64,000 nt of DNA from the NCBI RefSeq assembly GCF_043290135.1, contig NC_134702.1, positions 91,425,819 to 91,489,818 of the forward strand, read 5' to 3'. This stretch comes from Rhipicephalus microplus (Eukaryota > Arthropoda > Arachnida > Ixodida > Ixodidae). The notes below the pieces were generated by a model. It saw nothing but the letters and a program-made list of their open reading frames with translations. It made no database searches and was not told where the DNA came from. A program made the translations under genes and the position numbers. This document shows positions 1-10,922 of the stretch, piece after piece; the first letter of the stretch is position 1; each line of letters starts with the position of its first letter.

Positions 1-741
1 AGTGCATACTGATACCTACAGAATTGGCTGGTCGGACGATACCACCTCCCTGCCAATTCAGCGGAGAATTAGAAAATATTGAACGTTATTTTTTGTCCTG
101 TCGCAGGTATTCAAATATTAGAACACGACTTCTCATTACTCCGCTTTCAAAAATATGTCTTAACCTTAACTGAAGAAATTGTTTTAAGCTCCAGTGGCGT
201 AGGTCTGGGATACTGCCACAGGGATGCACTTGATACCGCGTGTTATTTCATTTTAACTACTAAGCGAGTACCATTTTAATATTTACTAGAATATATGCGC
301 TAGTAAATGCATTAAAATCCAACTAATATCTTCAAAACTGTTTCCATCAGCTTAATACGGCACTCGGAAGCACGAGCTCATTAACATATTACTTGTAGTC
401 TTAAGCTAATGTATTAAGTATTACTGCAATTTTATTACTTTCCTAAGTCATCTATAGCATTCTTCAAGCAACCTTTAAAATTTTCAACTATGCATTCTTG
501 GCCAATCCTCGAGAGTGGGTGCGTGCGAAGGAAAAACAAACAAAAGAAAGGGTGAAAGCATAGAAACTAGTAGCATGCACAAAGCCCACAACAGGAGGAA
601 AACCATCTGCGTCGCGCCATGAAGAATACTATGTCTTATACCTATGTTGCTTCTATTCGGCGTTGGCGCCGTTGGATGTGGGCGAAAAATCATCTCGCCC
701 GAGACAGAAAAATCAAGATGCAAATAATAAGATGGTAATCT
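1..741. other. No gene recognised
   Basis: AT-leaning sequence with only short unsupported ORFs on both strands. I see no domain, repeat or RNA gene here until the tRNA-like unit that begins near 742. Confidence 0.5.
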
Positions 742-822
742 TAGCGTTCCATCAAGTGAGCATCGAACACATGCTGTCTGCGTAGCAAGCAGGTGTGCTA
801 CTACCGAGCTACGCTATTTCTT
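742..822 (-). repeat. Degenerate tRNA-like SINE head
   Basis: Read on the minus strand this has a pol III A-box-like run (TAGCTCGGTAGTAGCA), an anticodon-like arm with a 7-nt loop between CTGC and GCAG, and a B-box-like run (GTGTTCGATGCTC). The acceptor stem does not pair and the T stem has mismatches, so it is not a functional tRNA. It shares the GCGTAGCTC and GCTACGCAGA blocks with the unit at 3225-3330, which suggests one dispersed tRNA-derived family. Confidence 0.5.
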
Positions 823-3224
823 GTAACTGTTCCGAAAAAACACACTATATGAATGTCAGGTCGTGGAAACAGTCTTCTGAATGAATGTAATATTGCATAT
901 AGAAGAAGCGTAGAATAGCGCAAAGCGTCAAAGGGTGTGAATTGCGCAACAAGTGGGTGCTACAAGGACCCCTCTATTACAAAGAAGTTGAACGTATTTT
1001 TAGTCATCAATCAGCAAAATCATCACCAAAGTGCACCGCTAGTAGGTTAGCATGTTACCTTACAGACGCGGGGACGGGATCTTCGCAGTTTTCAATAAGC
1101 AAGAGTGATGCCGTAGTAAAATCTTGACTGTAATAAAAGTATAGCACTAGATCTCTTCAAATAGGTCGGGAAAGTTCGGGCGAAAAGTAGTTTAGAAGAT
1201 ATTGCTAGCGAGATCAGCAGGGAGAGTTACGGGAGCTGCGATTGAAGCGCGATTATGTGTGTAGGGAACAAGCACTAATAGTGAAAAACGAAAGTTGACT
1301 CAAAGTTGAAGCAATCGCTATGTTTTACATGTGACATTTCTTTCCCCCAAACAACAATATGTATAGGTGTAATGAGCAAAGAATTTGTGACAGTTTTTTA
1401 GTATTACGAAAAACGTTTTTGTGGTGCCTTCTGCCCACTTGGTGCAGCCTTCGCACTGCACAGAAAGGCGCGCTCGTAAAATTCATCTGCGATGACCCAC
1501 CCCCTCACGTATTTATGTGTTACTATCTTGCTAGCATTTTCTGCTGTGCGCGAAGTTGTGAGGTGCGTTTTATCGTTGGGGAACGCCTCGACTGCAGTTT
1601 CCAACTGGCAGCGAAATGATGCGGATTGCATTTAACGCCGAGTGCTTTCGGTGCTACCAGTGAAAACGATGTACTGTGCAAGGATGCAGTAGCGAGAAAC
1701 GTATGTATGGTTCCCTTGCCTTCTAGATAAGTAACAAGGGCAATGATTCTGTGCTCGCTGGACTTTCATGCATCAGTATTCCTGCAGCCCGGTTTCCTTC
1801 TTGAGCGTGCAGTGTCTACCACTACTCGCGTTATCGGTGAGGAGATCACAATGTTATGACGCTACAATTCGCATGCCTGAATTTGCATACGTTACTACCT
1901 AACGGTAATTAATCGTAGCAAAATGCAAAAAAAGTAACGTAAGTACTGTCTGCACACTTTTTTGTGCTTATTGCCATTCTGTGCAGCGTGATAGATTTGA
2001 GTCATCGTGACCATTGAATAAAACTGAAATGTCAGAATTTTCGAGTGGCTATAGGTGTAACATCTTGCTGTTAAAACTGGAGAACACATTAACTGTGCAT
2101 GCTGAAGAACCTGCGGGTGAAGCAAATAAGCAACCCTGCAGATATGACAGGCATACACTGTTGGTTGTTTTAATTTATCTGCGGAAGATGCCACGAACAC
2201 CGAATAAAAGTTCGAATAATAGGTTTCCTCGTAAAACCAAAGCATAGTGAACGGTAGTACACTTAAACATGACTATTTAGTTAAGAATCCGTATAACATT
2301 AGCTGGCGTTGACTAAAGCGCTCTTGTGGATTGACTTGCCGGTGATCATCCTAGCGCGAGTCCTTACCGATCAGGGGCCTATGAAAGTAATGAGGTCAAA
2401 TTTGGTGCTCATGCAAACAAGATGACGTCTCTTCTTCACGAGCCATTGCGTCACATCCGCTCTATTTTTTTTTGTTCCACCAGAAGTGTTTCCTCCTCCC
2501 AGAGATGGCGCTAAGCCCCATGAGCAGCTGATGAGCGGCCATTTTCTCAACGTATGGGCTTCTATAGAGCCTTCGCTACCTGTTGTATCTAGCTCGGTAG
2601 ACAATCTAAGATAGTTTAAAATGGCCAGTATTACGCGGGCAGTTCTTCCTTTCCTAACGGCACCGCTGAGGCGTGAACCGAAAACTGAAGCCAATCTAGC
2701 AAGTGGGAAGGCAATGTGCACGCTGCCAGATTACGCTATCACGTTTTATACCTTTGAAGCTGAAGCATATCCTCCAAGCATTTGCTTTTCACCAGAGACT
2801 GTATATGCTTATGTTCGGCAATTTCTACTTGCATGTCGTGTCGCAATAAGTTACCTCGCGCGAGTATGCAAGGAGACACACACACATCTACCGGCGAAAT
2901 TTCAGTCGGCAAACTCACACGCCAAAATTTTTATTAACCGGGCTTGCTCGGACTATGACTGACACAAATATTTCAAACCCAGAAGCGTTAAGCTGAAATT
3001 CAGCGCTTGTGTTTGCGAAGATGCTATACGCGTGGCTAATGCTACGTATACGATTTCAGTGTATGGCGTGTGAGCATTGAATTGGTGTTGACCCGACGGG
3101 ACGCCCGTGTCGTAGAAGCACACATGTAATGTTTATAAAATTAAATTACCGTCAATTCCACCACAACTGACGTTTTCACCAACAAGTTTGCCTTAACGGG
3201 TTCTTTTTCCACAGCGGTTAGGAA
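823..3224. other. No gene recognised
   Basis: About 2.4 kb with scattered short ORFs on both strands. The longest ATG-initiated one (2621-2962, 113 codons) shows no signal peptide, domain or repeat that I recognise. No tandem or inverted repeat stands out. Confidence 0.45.
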
Positions 3225-3330
3225 ACCTGGCGTAGCTCTGAGGTAGAGTATTGGATCGCTACGCAGAATGAATGTGTTCTATTCCTGCTGGGACCCCTAA
3301 TATTTATTCTTTGCATTTGTCAAGTCAATC
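3225..3330 (+). repeat. tRNA-derived SINE, degenerate
   Basis: The plus strand reads GGCGTAGCTCTGAGGTAGAG (A-box region), then GCTACGCAGAATG (anticodon-arm region), then GTGTTCTATTCCTGCTGGGA (B-box region). An AT-rich body ending near ATTTATTCTTTGCATTTG follows. The same block order occurs on the minus strand at 742-822. The B box has lost the TTCGA core, so transcription is unlikely. Confidence 0.5.
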
Positions 3331-3528
3331 TCAGTTTCTCTTAACGCTCTCGCATTTAAACTAGCACCATCTGTTCTCGCCGGTTCTGGGTAGATATAAA
3401 CTGTCAGTCACCTGTGGCGCATGATCAGATCGACATATCGGTCAAACCATATTACCTGACCGTGCTAGCTTTGGTCTACCTGAAGTTAAGAAGCCGATCT
3501 CGAGAGCATGCAGCCGTAGGCGGCTACG

Positions 3529-3568
3529 TAGACAGATGGATAAATAGATAGACAGATAGATAGATATG
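3529..3568. repeat. Imperfect GATA microsatellite
   Basis: Short run of GATA/GACA tetranucleotides (gacagatggataaatagatagacagatag pattern). It sits beside a GCCGTAGGCGGCTACG palindromic block, a pairing also seen near the TATC array at 15.6 kb (CTGCCTACGAC). Confidence 0.6.
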
Positions 3569-4344
3569 TGTAAGCGTGTCATGACTACATGATGTATATC
3601 AGCTGTCTTCGCTTGTTCTTCTGCTCCAAAGGCGGGCGCGAAATTACAAGTATCTAGTTTTGAGAACAGAAAGAGAGAAAGAAAGTCTTCGGACTCAAGA
3701 AGGGTCAAGTCGCGGCTCTCACCATGCAGCGCTAAGCACCCAAGAGAACGCCTATACGTCGCGTGTTTTGCCAAACCTAGCTCGCGCGCCGACTTCACAT
3801 GTTATTCGACTCTTCGCTTCAATAAATCTCGACCATGGAAACCTGCGGCTTCTTTCTTTATAGTCGTTTTTCGAGCGAGATGTATACGTAAACTGTCGTT
3901 GGCGAAAACCTACACCGCACGCCGAAAGCCAATACTGGCCAGCGCCCGTGGGCGGACGCAGTCGGAGCTAAATCTTGGCAGCGCGGCAACCCGATGCTCT
4001 TAATCACCGCGGCGGCTGCGCAGCGGGTGCCGGATGTTTATACGAACAGCGTCCCGAAAGTTTCGTCCTCCACCCTATCGGCATGGCGCAGTTCTGTTGC
4101 ACAGTGCAAGGGCAAATACAGTATAGACAGCTGTACCTCTGAAAACGGAATTACTAAACCCCACGGCAAGGCGTAGGCAGGTTTACGTTGCGAATGCGGT
4201 TATATCAGTGCGTTGCTTCGTCATAATGTTAGCTAAGCTGTTCTTGATCGAGGCTTTCGTGCCCGGGATGGTGGCGGTAGTGGTTAGAAGAGGAGAAACG
4301 CACCTAATTTCTGGAGCCCGGTAGGGAGTACGGCGCAGTGCCTG

Positions 4345-4384
4345 TGATGTCCACAAGCGTGCACGGTAGCGCTTGTGGACATCA
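4345..4384. repeat. Perfect 15-bp hairpin
   Basis: TGATGTCCACAAGCG at 4345-4359 is the exact reverse complement of 4370-4384, with a 10-nt loop. Outside it, TGCCTGTG (4339-4346) and CACAGGCA (about 4397-4404) extend the fold with an internal bulge. No U-run follows, so it is not a bacterial-type terminator. It may be a foldback remnant. Confidence 0.75.
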
Positions 4385-5295
4385 TAGACTGGTATGCGCC
4401 ACAGGCAATTGGTGAATCCCACTTCTATTCACTAGTCCACTAAAAATGAAGGCAGCCGTCAGCCCTACAAACGCGTATACGTTCCGTAGAAATGAGGCAA
4501 GTCCCCGTATACACAATTTCCACTAAAACGGGACAGGGCAACAGTTAGTTTCAGTGCATGGCGTATAGTCAGGGGTGGCAAACGTACAGGGCCTGCACCC
4601 TTTGCCCAGAAATTCTTTTGTGCCACAAAATATAGAGCCGAAAGTGACACTCTACCACATCTGCCTGCCGCCCCTTTCCTCTTAAGATCAAGGTGCCTAC
4701 ACCATATAGTTTACTAAAGTTAACTAGTGAGGACTCTGTCGCAGTGATCGTTCAGCGACCATGGGAATTATAGGTATAGTACACACTTGCCTAGTCTTCG
4801 TACTTGCGGTTTTCTTTATTGCTGTGTTTCGTTTATGTTTTGAAAGAAAGATTCAACCCTTTTGAATTTTCGTGACCCGATTTGAAAAGTTAAGTCTAAA
4901 AGAATAAGGTGGCGAAGCGACAGCGCTGAACATTTGCTCATTTTTGTTTCGCGAGAAAACAGCTCCAAGCCGTACGAACCCACACAGGGCCAAAATCAGG
5001 CCAGAAGTACGAATAATAGACAAATGTGTGTACTATCTATCATTCCCATGCTCACTGAAGGGCCGTGCGTTGCGACTCCCATAGACATTAGCGCCAGAGT
5101 TCCCTCTAGTGGATATTACGAAACTCTATTTGTGGCTTACACCACTGGTTCGCCCAAAAAGTCGTGTGCGTGTTACCACAGTGAAATTACTGTCGCGTGG
5201 CTATGAAAGGTGGTGGCTACGGTCCCACCTGAAACGTTATCAAATATAGCACGAAGTAAAGAGCAGTGATAGAACATATCAAAGCACCTCGAGTG

Positions 5296-5403
5296 AAGAT
5301 TGTGGCGAAACAGCGGAAACGATGTGACGAATAATATACACTACACAACGCTTTGTGTCCCGTATATTCTTCGTTCCGCAGTTTGCGCTGCTTCGCCACC
5401 ATG
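5296..5403. repeat. Foldback repeat, about 40-bp arms
   Basis: GTGGCGAAACAGCGGAAAC near 5303 is an imperfect reverse complement of the block ending GCTGCTTCGCCAC near 5402. The inner parts (GACGAATAATATAC against GTATATTCTTCGTT) also pair, and the centre ACACAAcgcTTTGTGT is a perfect small palindrome. The whole stretch is one imperfect hairpin, as in foldback or MITE-type elements. Confidence 0.6.
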
Positions 5404-5477
5404 TACAGTACGATCCACTGCTCAAGTGAACACTCGAATGAGCATCATGAATATGACTGGCCCTCCAACAGCAACTG

Positions 5478-5715
5478 GCCCCGCCGCGGCGGTCTAGTGG
5501 CTAAGGTACTCGGCTGCTGATCCACAGGTCGCGGGATCGAATCCCGGCTGCAGCGGCTGCATCTCCGATCGAGGCGGAAATGTTGTAGGCCCGTGTGCTC
5601 AGATTCGGGTGCACGTTAAAGAACCCCAGGTGGTCAAAATTTCCGGAGCCCTCCACTACGGCATCTCTCATAATCATATAGTGGTTTTGGGACGTTGAAC
5701 CCCACAAATAAATCA
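5478..5715 (+). mobile_element. Ruka-like tRNA-derived SINE, full length
   Basis: The head GCCCCGCCGCGGCGGTCTAG is followed by an A box (TGGCTAAGGTACTCGG) and a B box (GGATCGAATCCC). The body has GTGCACGTTAAAGAACCCC and CTCATAATCATATAG, and the tail is AAATAAATC. The same order is found, mostly on the minus strand, at 21.4, 30.7, 33.1 and 63.7 kb. The family matches my recollection of the Ruka SINE of ticks. I see no clear target duplication for this copy. Confidence 0.85.
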
Positions 5716-6000
5716 TGGCGTAAGCGGATCTTTGATGACTAGCTAGCAGAGAGACATGAAAGTTCTCTGTCGCATAATGAAATAGACGGCGCACTGACCC
5801 AGTTTTTTGTGACATTGCAATATTATGCCTCTCAATGATTTACCTCGTCAACTGGTTAAGGCTCGTTGCTAGTATACGTCACATTCTTCACATTTATTTT
5901 ACAGGTTGAAAATAATCAACCAAATGGCCAACAAGCTTAGCTTAACGTGAAAGCCTTGAGTGTCTCATCAGGAGCTGGTCTCGAAAACGAGAATTGCGGT

Positions 6001-6200
6001 NNNNNNNNNNNNNNNNNNNNNNNNNNNNNNNNNNNNNNNNNNNNNNNNNNNNNNNNNNNNNNNNNNNNNNNNNNNNNNNNNNNNNNNNNNNNNNNNNNNN
6101 NNNNNNNNNNNNNNNNNNNNNNNNNNNNNNNNNNNNNNNNNNNNNNNNNNNNNNNNNNNNNNNNNNNNNNNNNNNNNNNNNNNNNNNNNNNNNNNNNNNN
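6001..6200. other. Assembly gap (200 N)
   Basis: Exactly 200 N residues, the size of a placeholder, so the true gap length is unknown. The sequence resumes with a pyrimidine-rich run and, at 6352-6366, fifteen C residues. Confidence 0.99.
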
Positions 6201-7115
6201 GTCTCTTCTCTCGCTTTCTTATTCCCATTTCATCTCTCCACTCTAGTCTATTATCCCCCTTCCCCAGTGAACCACTGCTCAGGTGTCGCAGTTGGCGGCA
6301 AATATTTGCGGGGTTCACTTTTCCTTTCTTTTCCGATTCTGAAAACCACTGCCCCCCCCCCCCCCCTAACGTTCGACACTGTAACGCGCCACCACCTTCC
6401 ATGTTTATATAGCTTACAATTATGCGCTTAACCAGATGGACATTGGTACAAATAAGTAAGACCACCACAAAGAAGCTAACTCAATTCAATTTGTGTGCAT
6501 CGAGCGCACAAATTAATTAATTTATATTAATTCTCTGCTGCATGACTCGCTCGTGTAGGCAGATGCCACGTCCGTTTTAACGTGAATTTACGACGACAGA
6601 AGTCATGTGCAGCTACCACTTCGCTCAATACTAATTAAGCAGCGGTTGTGTTATTTCAGATAGTGTGATGCAGCTCCCCACGTGTTGTTTTGAAAGGTGT
6701 GAGACACAGTTTTCAAGGCCACTCGTAAAAACAAACTGCTTCAAGCATAATGTAGGCAAAGAATTCTGTTATCTCTCGGCCATTCGATGAGAACTTGAAT
6801 ATGTTCTCCGAGCACGTGAATGAAGTGCTAAGATTTCATTTATCGTGGCCATTGAGTTCGTGACAAAACAATCACCGGTGTCAACATCATTTATTCTACA
6901 AGCGATATTATGTCACTTCCGCACGGTCTCACTCCGAGAGAGACTCTAATGGAGTGATTGTGTTGCATGTAGGTAATATTCACTATCAAAACCTGTGTGA
7001 GAAATTTTTTTTGTTGCTTCAAGGTCTTGTTGTTCTGTTAGGAAAGATATACATACATTGGCTGAAGGAAAGAAGTGAAAACTGAACGGCTCGTTTTTCT
7101 TTGTTCGACAGAATA
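6201..7115. other. No gene recognised
   Basis: AT-rich spacer with a C15 tract (6352-6366). No ORF of note and no recognised repeat until the SINE body beginning near 7116. Confidence 0.5.
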
Positions 7116-7258
7116 TTAATGAGGACTAACAGACAATGATGCCAGAGATAGTATAGGGAATGTTATTCGTAGTTATTGCAATGTAAGTTTGACGAAATAA
7201 AAGTGGACGAAAAGGTAACTTACCGCAGTCAGGGACCGAACCTTCGACACGTGCGATG
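7116..7258 (-). mobile_element. tRNA-derived SINE copy, inverted partner A
   Basis: On the minus strand this reads TAGAGCATCGCAC, then TTCGAAGGTTCGGTCCCTG (B box GGTTCGGTCCC), then a body ending with CATTGTCTGTTAGTCCTC. It is in inverted orientation to the copy at 7551-7715. Both copies are cut at the same place in the D arm (TAGAGC), so before the insertion between them they met head to head. Confidence 0.7.
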
Positions 7259-7266
7259 CTCTAGAG
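7259..7266. repeat. hAT target-site duplication, left
   Basis: CTCTAGAG. The matching right copy is CTCTGGAG at 7543-7550, with one mismatch. Both fit the 8-bp nTCTAGAn preference known for several hAT transposons. Confidence 0.65.
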
Positions 7267-7542
7267 CAGAAGTTGGCACAGCGACGGGCCAAATGGAAGG
7301 GGGGGGGGGGGCTTTGCGAGCAAAGGGATAATGTAAAAAAACTGTAAAATCATGTTTATTTTAAGCACGCGTCATGAGGTTCCAATTAAACATTGGTTAC
7401 TAAAAAAATTGCATTTTAGGCCAAAACTGCCTGGTCCTTTAAGTATACGAAGAAATAAGGTTAGAAGGAGAGGGGGGGGTGGACGTCCTGCCGGGGCCAC
7501 ATATATAGTAGTGCCTCGCGGGCCGCAGGTTGCGAACCCCTG
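7267..7542. mobile_element. hAT-like non-autonomous element, degraded
   Basis: The 276-bp segment ends in GCAGGTTGCGAACCCCTG. Its reverse complement begins CAGGGGTTCGCAACCTGC, a terminus typical of hAT (Charlie/SPIN-type) elements. The left end starts CAGAAGTTGGCA, an imperfect match. It is flanked by the 8-bp duplication CTCTAGAG/CTCTGGAG. There is no transposase, and a G13 tract lies at 7299-7311. The target was the centre of the palindrome GCGATGCTCTAGAGCATCGC formed by two SINE heads. Confidence 0.65.
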
Positions 7543-7550
7543 CTCTGGAG

Positions 7551-7715
7551 CATCGCATGCGTTATTCGAAGGTCACAGGTTTGGTCCCTACCAGCGGACT
7601 GCTATCTTTCCATGCCATTTTCTTTCTTTACATGTACATTGCAATTACTTCTAATAACACCCTCTATATATTTCTTGGAGTCATTGTCTGTTAGTTCTAA
7701 TTAAAATCATGTTAG
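7551..7715 (+). mobile_element. tRNA-derived SINE copy, inverted partner B
   Basis: The plus strand reads CATCGCATGCGTTATTCGAAGG, shortened here as GCGTTATTCGAAGG, then a B box (GGTTTGGTCCC), then TTCTTTACATGTACATTGCAA and CATTGTCTGTTAGTTCTAAT. It pairs with the copy at 7116-7258 as arms of about 150-165 bp around the hAT-like insert. Another copy of the family lies at 14191-14400. Confidence 0.7.
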
Positions 7716-8489
7716 TTGACAGAATAATGGGGCGGGTGGCTGCCTTTACAAAGCTCGTCGGAGATATGACCATATATAGTTTAGCTAGACCACTGCGACG
7801 CATTTAATCAGGATGGCCCCGGCATATCGTACAATTGAATGGTATCCAGAGGACCGCTGAATCACACTAAAGAGTTCAAACATATCGGGCGCGTATGTCT
7901 TCTCGATCTGCAGTTGTCCAATTAATGTTTTATTATTCTTCTTAGAAAGTATTCCCAACCTCCGCTTCTTAAGATGGCACACTGTCTGCCATATTAAACC
8001 AGTACACTGCAGCGTCGAATCGGCATGCATATTCCATCGGCATATTTCACTAGACCAAAAAAAGTGACACTTTTTGGTTGAGATCTCGGTTTGTGCTCCG
8101 AAACACGGAGCCCAGAGTGGTCTATAGCCACTCTAGACCACTCTAAGTTACTGTGACCATTGTGCCAATAGACAACTGAGGTGGGTGTACGTGGGGCAAC
8201 CGGGTTGGTGTGTAAAAATGGCTGATTGTTCGAGTTGGTGTCGGTGTGTAAACATTCGGCTAAGCGAGCATCTTAATAATTCTTCTACAAACGGCTATTC
8301 ACTCAAGTCTAAACACTGTGTAAAGTAGGTACCAATAACACGTGTCACCCACTTCTCGACAAAACAAACATTTGGTATCGCCGCCGGGATCGTTGCACTC
8401 GAGAGTCGTTCAAATTTTTACATCATCACCAGACGTGGACGCAAAAGCAAACCTTTGCTACCTTTTGATGATTGTGAGCTGGAATAAGC
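7716..8489. other. No gene recognised
   Basis: Spacer with an 11-bp inverted repeat (AGAGTGGTCTA at 8114-8124 against 8134-8144). A minus-strand ORF at 7785-8030 has no recognised domain. Confidence 0.45.
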
Positions 8490-8920
8490 ATGGTACGTGG
8501 GCGTAATCTCGGCACCACACAAGTTGGCTGGACGGTGTCCGTGGGTCAGCCACGTTGACAGAAATGCCTGGATGCCTGAAGAAGCACACCATACCTTATG
8601 TGAAATGCGTGACGGTTGCATAAATACCGCTGTCGTGTGGGAATACGTACGTAGGCCAAACAGGACGCTGTCTCAACGACCGACTCGGGAGCATCCTTTA
8701 TCTCTAAAGAATAAAAGAAATGCGTATTTACCTGCGCATGGTATAGCCTGCAGATGTGATCCTCGGCTTCGCGAGGTCAAGATAATAGGCAGAAGCAACG
8801 AAACATTAGTGCGAGCTATTGGGGGCGTTTGACATTAAGAAAAGAGGCACAGCTTACATTATTGATACGACTATTTTACTTTACCAAAACGAGCTGCAGC
8901 TTTCTGACACGCGAATGTGA
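8490..8920 (+). pseudogene. Penelope-like element 3' end, GIY-YIG domain relic
   Basis: Reading through at least three frameshifts gives the carboxyl part of a Penelope-like element. In order I see VISAPHKLAG (linker after the reverse transcriptase), HTIPYVKC, then IPLSCGNTYVGQTGRCLNDR. The last run is the GIY-YIG-type endonuclease signature with the CG..YVGQTGR core. It is followed by REHPLSLKN, the cysteine/histidine run AHGIACRC, and IIGRSNETLVR. After another shift comes DIKKRGTAYIID to a stop at 8918-8920. In these elements the reverse transcriptase plus GIY-YIG nuclease drive retrotransposition. The reverse transcriptase itself is missing, so this is a 5'-truncated dead copy. The in-frame stop before IPLSCG and the frameshifts mark it as old. 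Confidence 0.8.
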
Positions 8921-10318
8921 CCAGTGTTTACCGATTTTGACGCACGCATTCGCAGAGATTTGTAATCTGGTGGCCTGTTCTTTCAAATAAACAAAGAAGT
9001 TTATCGCACGACCTTTCTGCTCCCTCCTACTTATTTACTAGAATCTGTGTTTTTTCCAAGTTTGCGGTATTATGTACCCTACTGACGTTAAATCAAATCG
9101 CCCAACAACAATTTATACTTAGTGTTGCATATTCAGAAATTTTTCAAAAATAGTTTCCTTCGCTTTACAAGTACGTTTCATAAATGTTACTTTACTGTTT
9201 CTGTCGCATACATTTCACACAAAAAATTCAACGGTAATGTTTGCTTATAACACCCTCATCACCTGTCGAGAACGACGGGTGATGAAATTGGTCCCCCGCA
9301 TTGAATATGTTCCATATTTTTGATCCCATAAATTATGCAGTTTAAAAGAAAACTGGGTTCCTTTTCGGGCTGCTTGGTGCTATATACATAAAATATGAAA
9401 TACTCAATCAAATGTGATACATCCTTTTCAGATTCCTGTCGATCTCACTTCAGTTCGGTTTATTACCTTATCTCCCGTGGAATCACCCGTTTAATTTCTA
9501 TAACCATGGTTAGGAGACTAATTGCGGTTATGCTTGCTGTGCAGTCCTTTAATTAATGGACTTTACTTGAAACAGAGGGACGCCAATCAAAGTAAGGAGT
9601 AAACAAATGTTTTGTTTTGTTGTTCTTAGGTGCAATATCAAGACTAACAAAGAAAAACTAGCCCTTGAAATATCCACTTCTTTTCTTCTTTTTTTTTAGC
9701 TGCAAGAAAAAATTCCACGATTCGCGTACTTTTTCTTCCTGCCGTGGGGTCGTGCCTATTCTTCATGATGAGCGAAATTATATTGAGCGCACTCGATTAG
9801 CAGCGCACCTTAAGCCGGTTGAAGTTACTGGCTGTCTCCTTGCGAAAGGGGCATGCCCTTCCTGTACCGACGTGGGTGCCGCCCGCAGCCGACCAGCCGT
9901 CTTGAAAGACGTCAGCTCCTCAGGGGAATGTGTAAAAAGTTTGTTGACTGACTGACTGTCTTGGATAGGCCAGGATTTCGCGAAAACCTGTTTAAATAAG
10001 CTGCATCTTGTTCGACGACGCCGGCATTGTGAAAATAGATGCCGTGGTCCGCGAACGTACTCTTTGTCACTGGAACTTGGGGACATCGCTCTTATGTTGC
10101 CGTAGCTTCTCAGGAAGTTCAATACTTGCCCTACGAATGAAATGTCACAATAAGCACGTGCGTGGCATGAAGTAAACCAACCCATGCGCTTTCCCTACGG
10201 GCAGCCTGTATTTCGGGCACGATGAAGGGCAGGTCCAAGAAATCCACCTGCACAGTGTACTTCCACGAAAAGCATGTCCGTCCAGTTTAGCGTGGCTTTT
10301 TCAAATCTTGAACTTGTT
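8921..10318. other. No gene recognised
   Basis: AT-rich to about 9.7 kb, then more balanced. Minus-strand ORFs at 9778-10185 (ATG start, 135 codons) and 10195-10476 have no recognised domain. The second owes part of its length to the foldback at 10319-10391. Confidence 0.4.
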
Positions 10319-10391
10319 TTGCAAATAAACAAACGCTCGCTAATTGCAACGTATATCGTTGCAAATTTGGCGAGTGTTTGTTTATTTGCAA
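10319..10391. repeat. Near-perfect foldback hairpin, 33-35-bp arms
   Basis: Left arm 10319-10351 and right arm 10357-10391 pair around the 5-nt loop TATAT, with about two mismatches and two extra bases in the right arm. The arms contain TTGCAAATAAACAAAC and GTTTGTTTATTTGCAA. The 12-bp direct repeat ATCTTGAACTTG flanks it at 10305-10316 and 10440-10451. It lies about 530 bp upstream of the transposase ORF. Confidence 0.8.
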
Positions 10392-10621
10392 GACACGTAT
10401 GCCCCTCGCCAGACGGTGTTTCGTCGAATCCTTCACTAGATCTTGAACTTGATTTTGAAAGAAACCGTTTCTGCATCGACCAATATTCACGGCGCTGCTA
10501 GACACGTGTAGGAATGTGTACCCTCTCGCTACCCGCAGCTAAGACGGCACATGAATTCCCGTGTAAAGGCAACTACTCCTTATCCTTATTGTCAGTGAAA
10601 ATATCTCACCCTTGCCACCCA

Positions 10622-10633
10622 CCCCCCCCCCCC
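10622..10633. repeat. C12 homopolymer
   Basis: Twelve C residues in the spacer before the transposase ORF. Comparable tracts occur at 6352-6366, 22732-22747 and, as G runs, at 7299-7311 and 27078-27091. Lengths may be unreliable in the assembly. Confidence 0.8.
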
Positions 10634-10922
10634 TTCCTCCACGACGCCCGCCTTCCAGGTGCAGTCTAGCCCGGCCGTGCAAAAACCCTCAAAGAATGCG
10701 GAGCTTCCACGTGTTGCCGGTTCATGTTTTTCGCCCTCCGCCGTCTTGTCAACTTTTTGGTCCTAAATGGTAAGCCATGCTGGCCCAGTTCGGCTGGTGA
10801 AAACTACGGATAGAACTGCAGTTACGTCTGCCATGTAGCTACCTGTAATCATGGTGAGCCGTCGGCGTACTTAGTCCAGAATACCGCCCAGCGGCTGTAC
10901 GCAAATACTGCCGCGAGTGAAC

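Noticed and set aside
742..822. Functional tRNA gene on the minus strand
   Set aside because: The acceptor stem does not pair and the T stem is mismatched. A SINE head fits better.
5947..6468. ORFs containing runs of X
   Set aside because: They cross the 200-N gap and have no evidence of coding.
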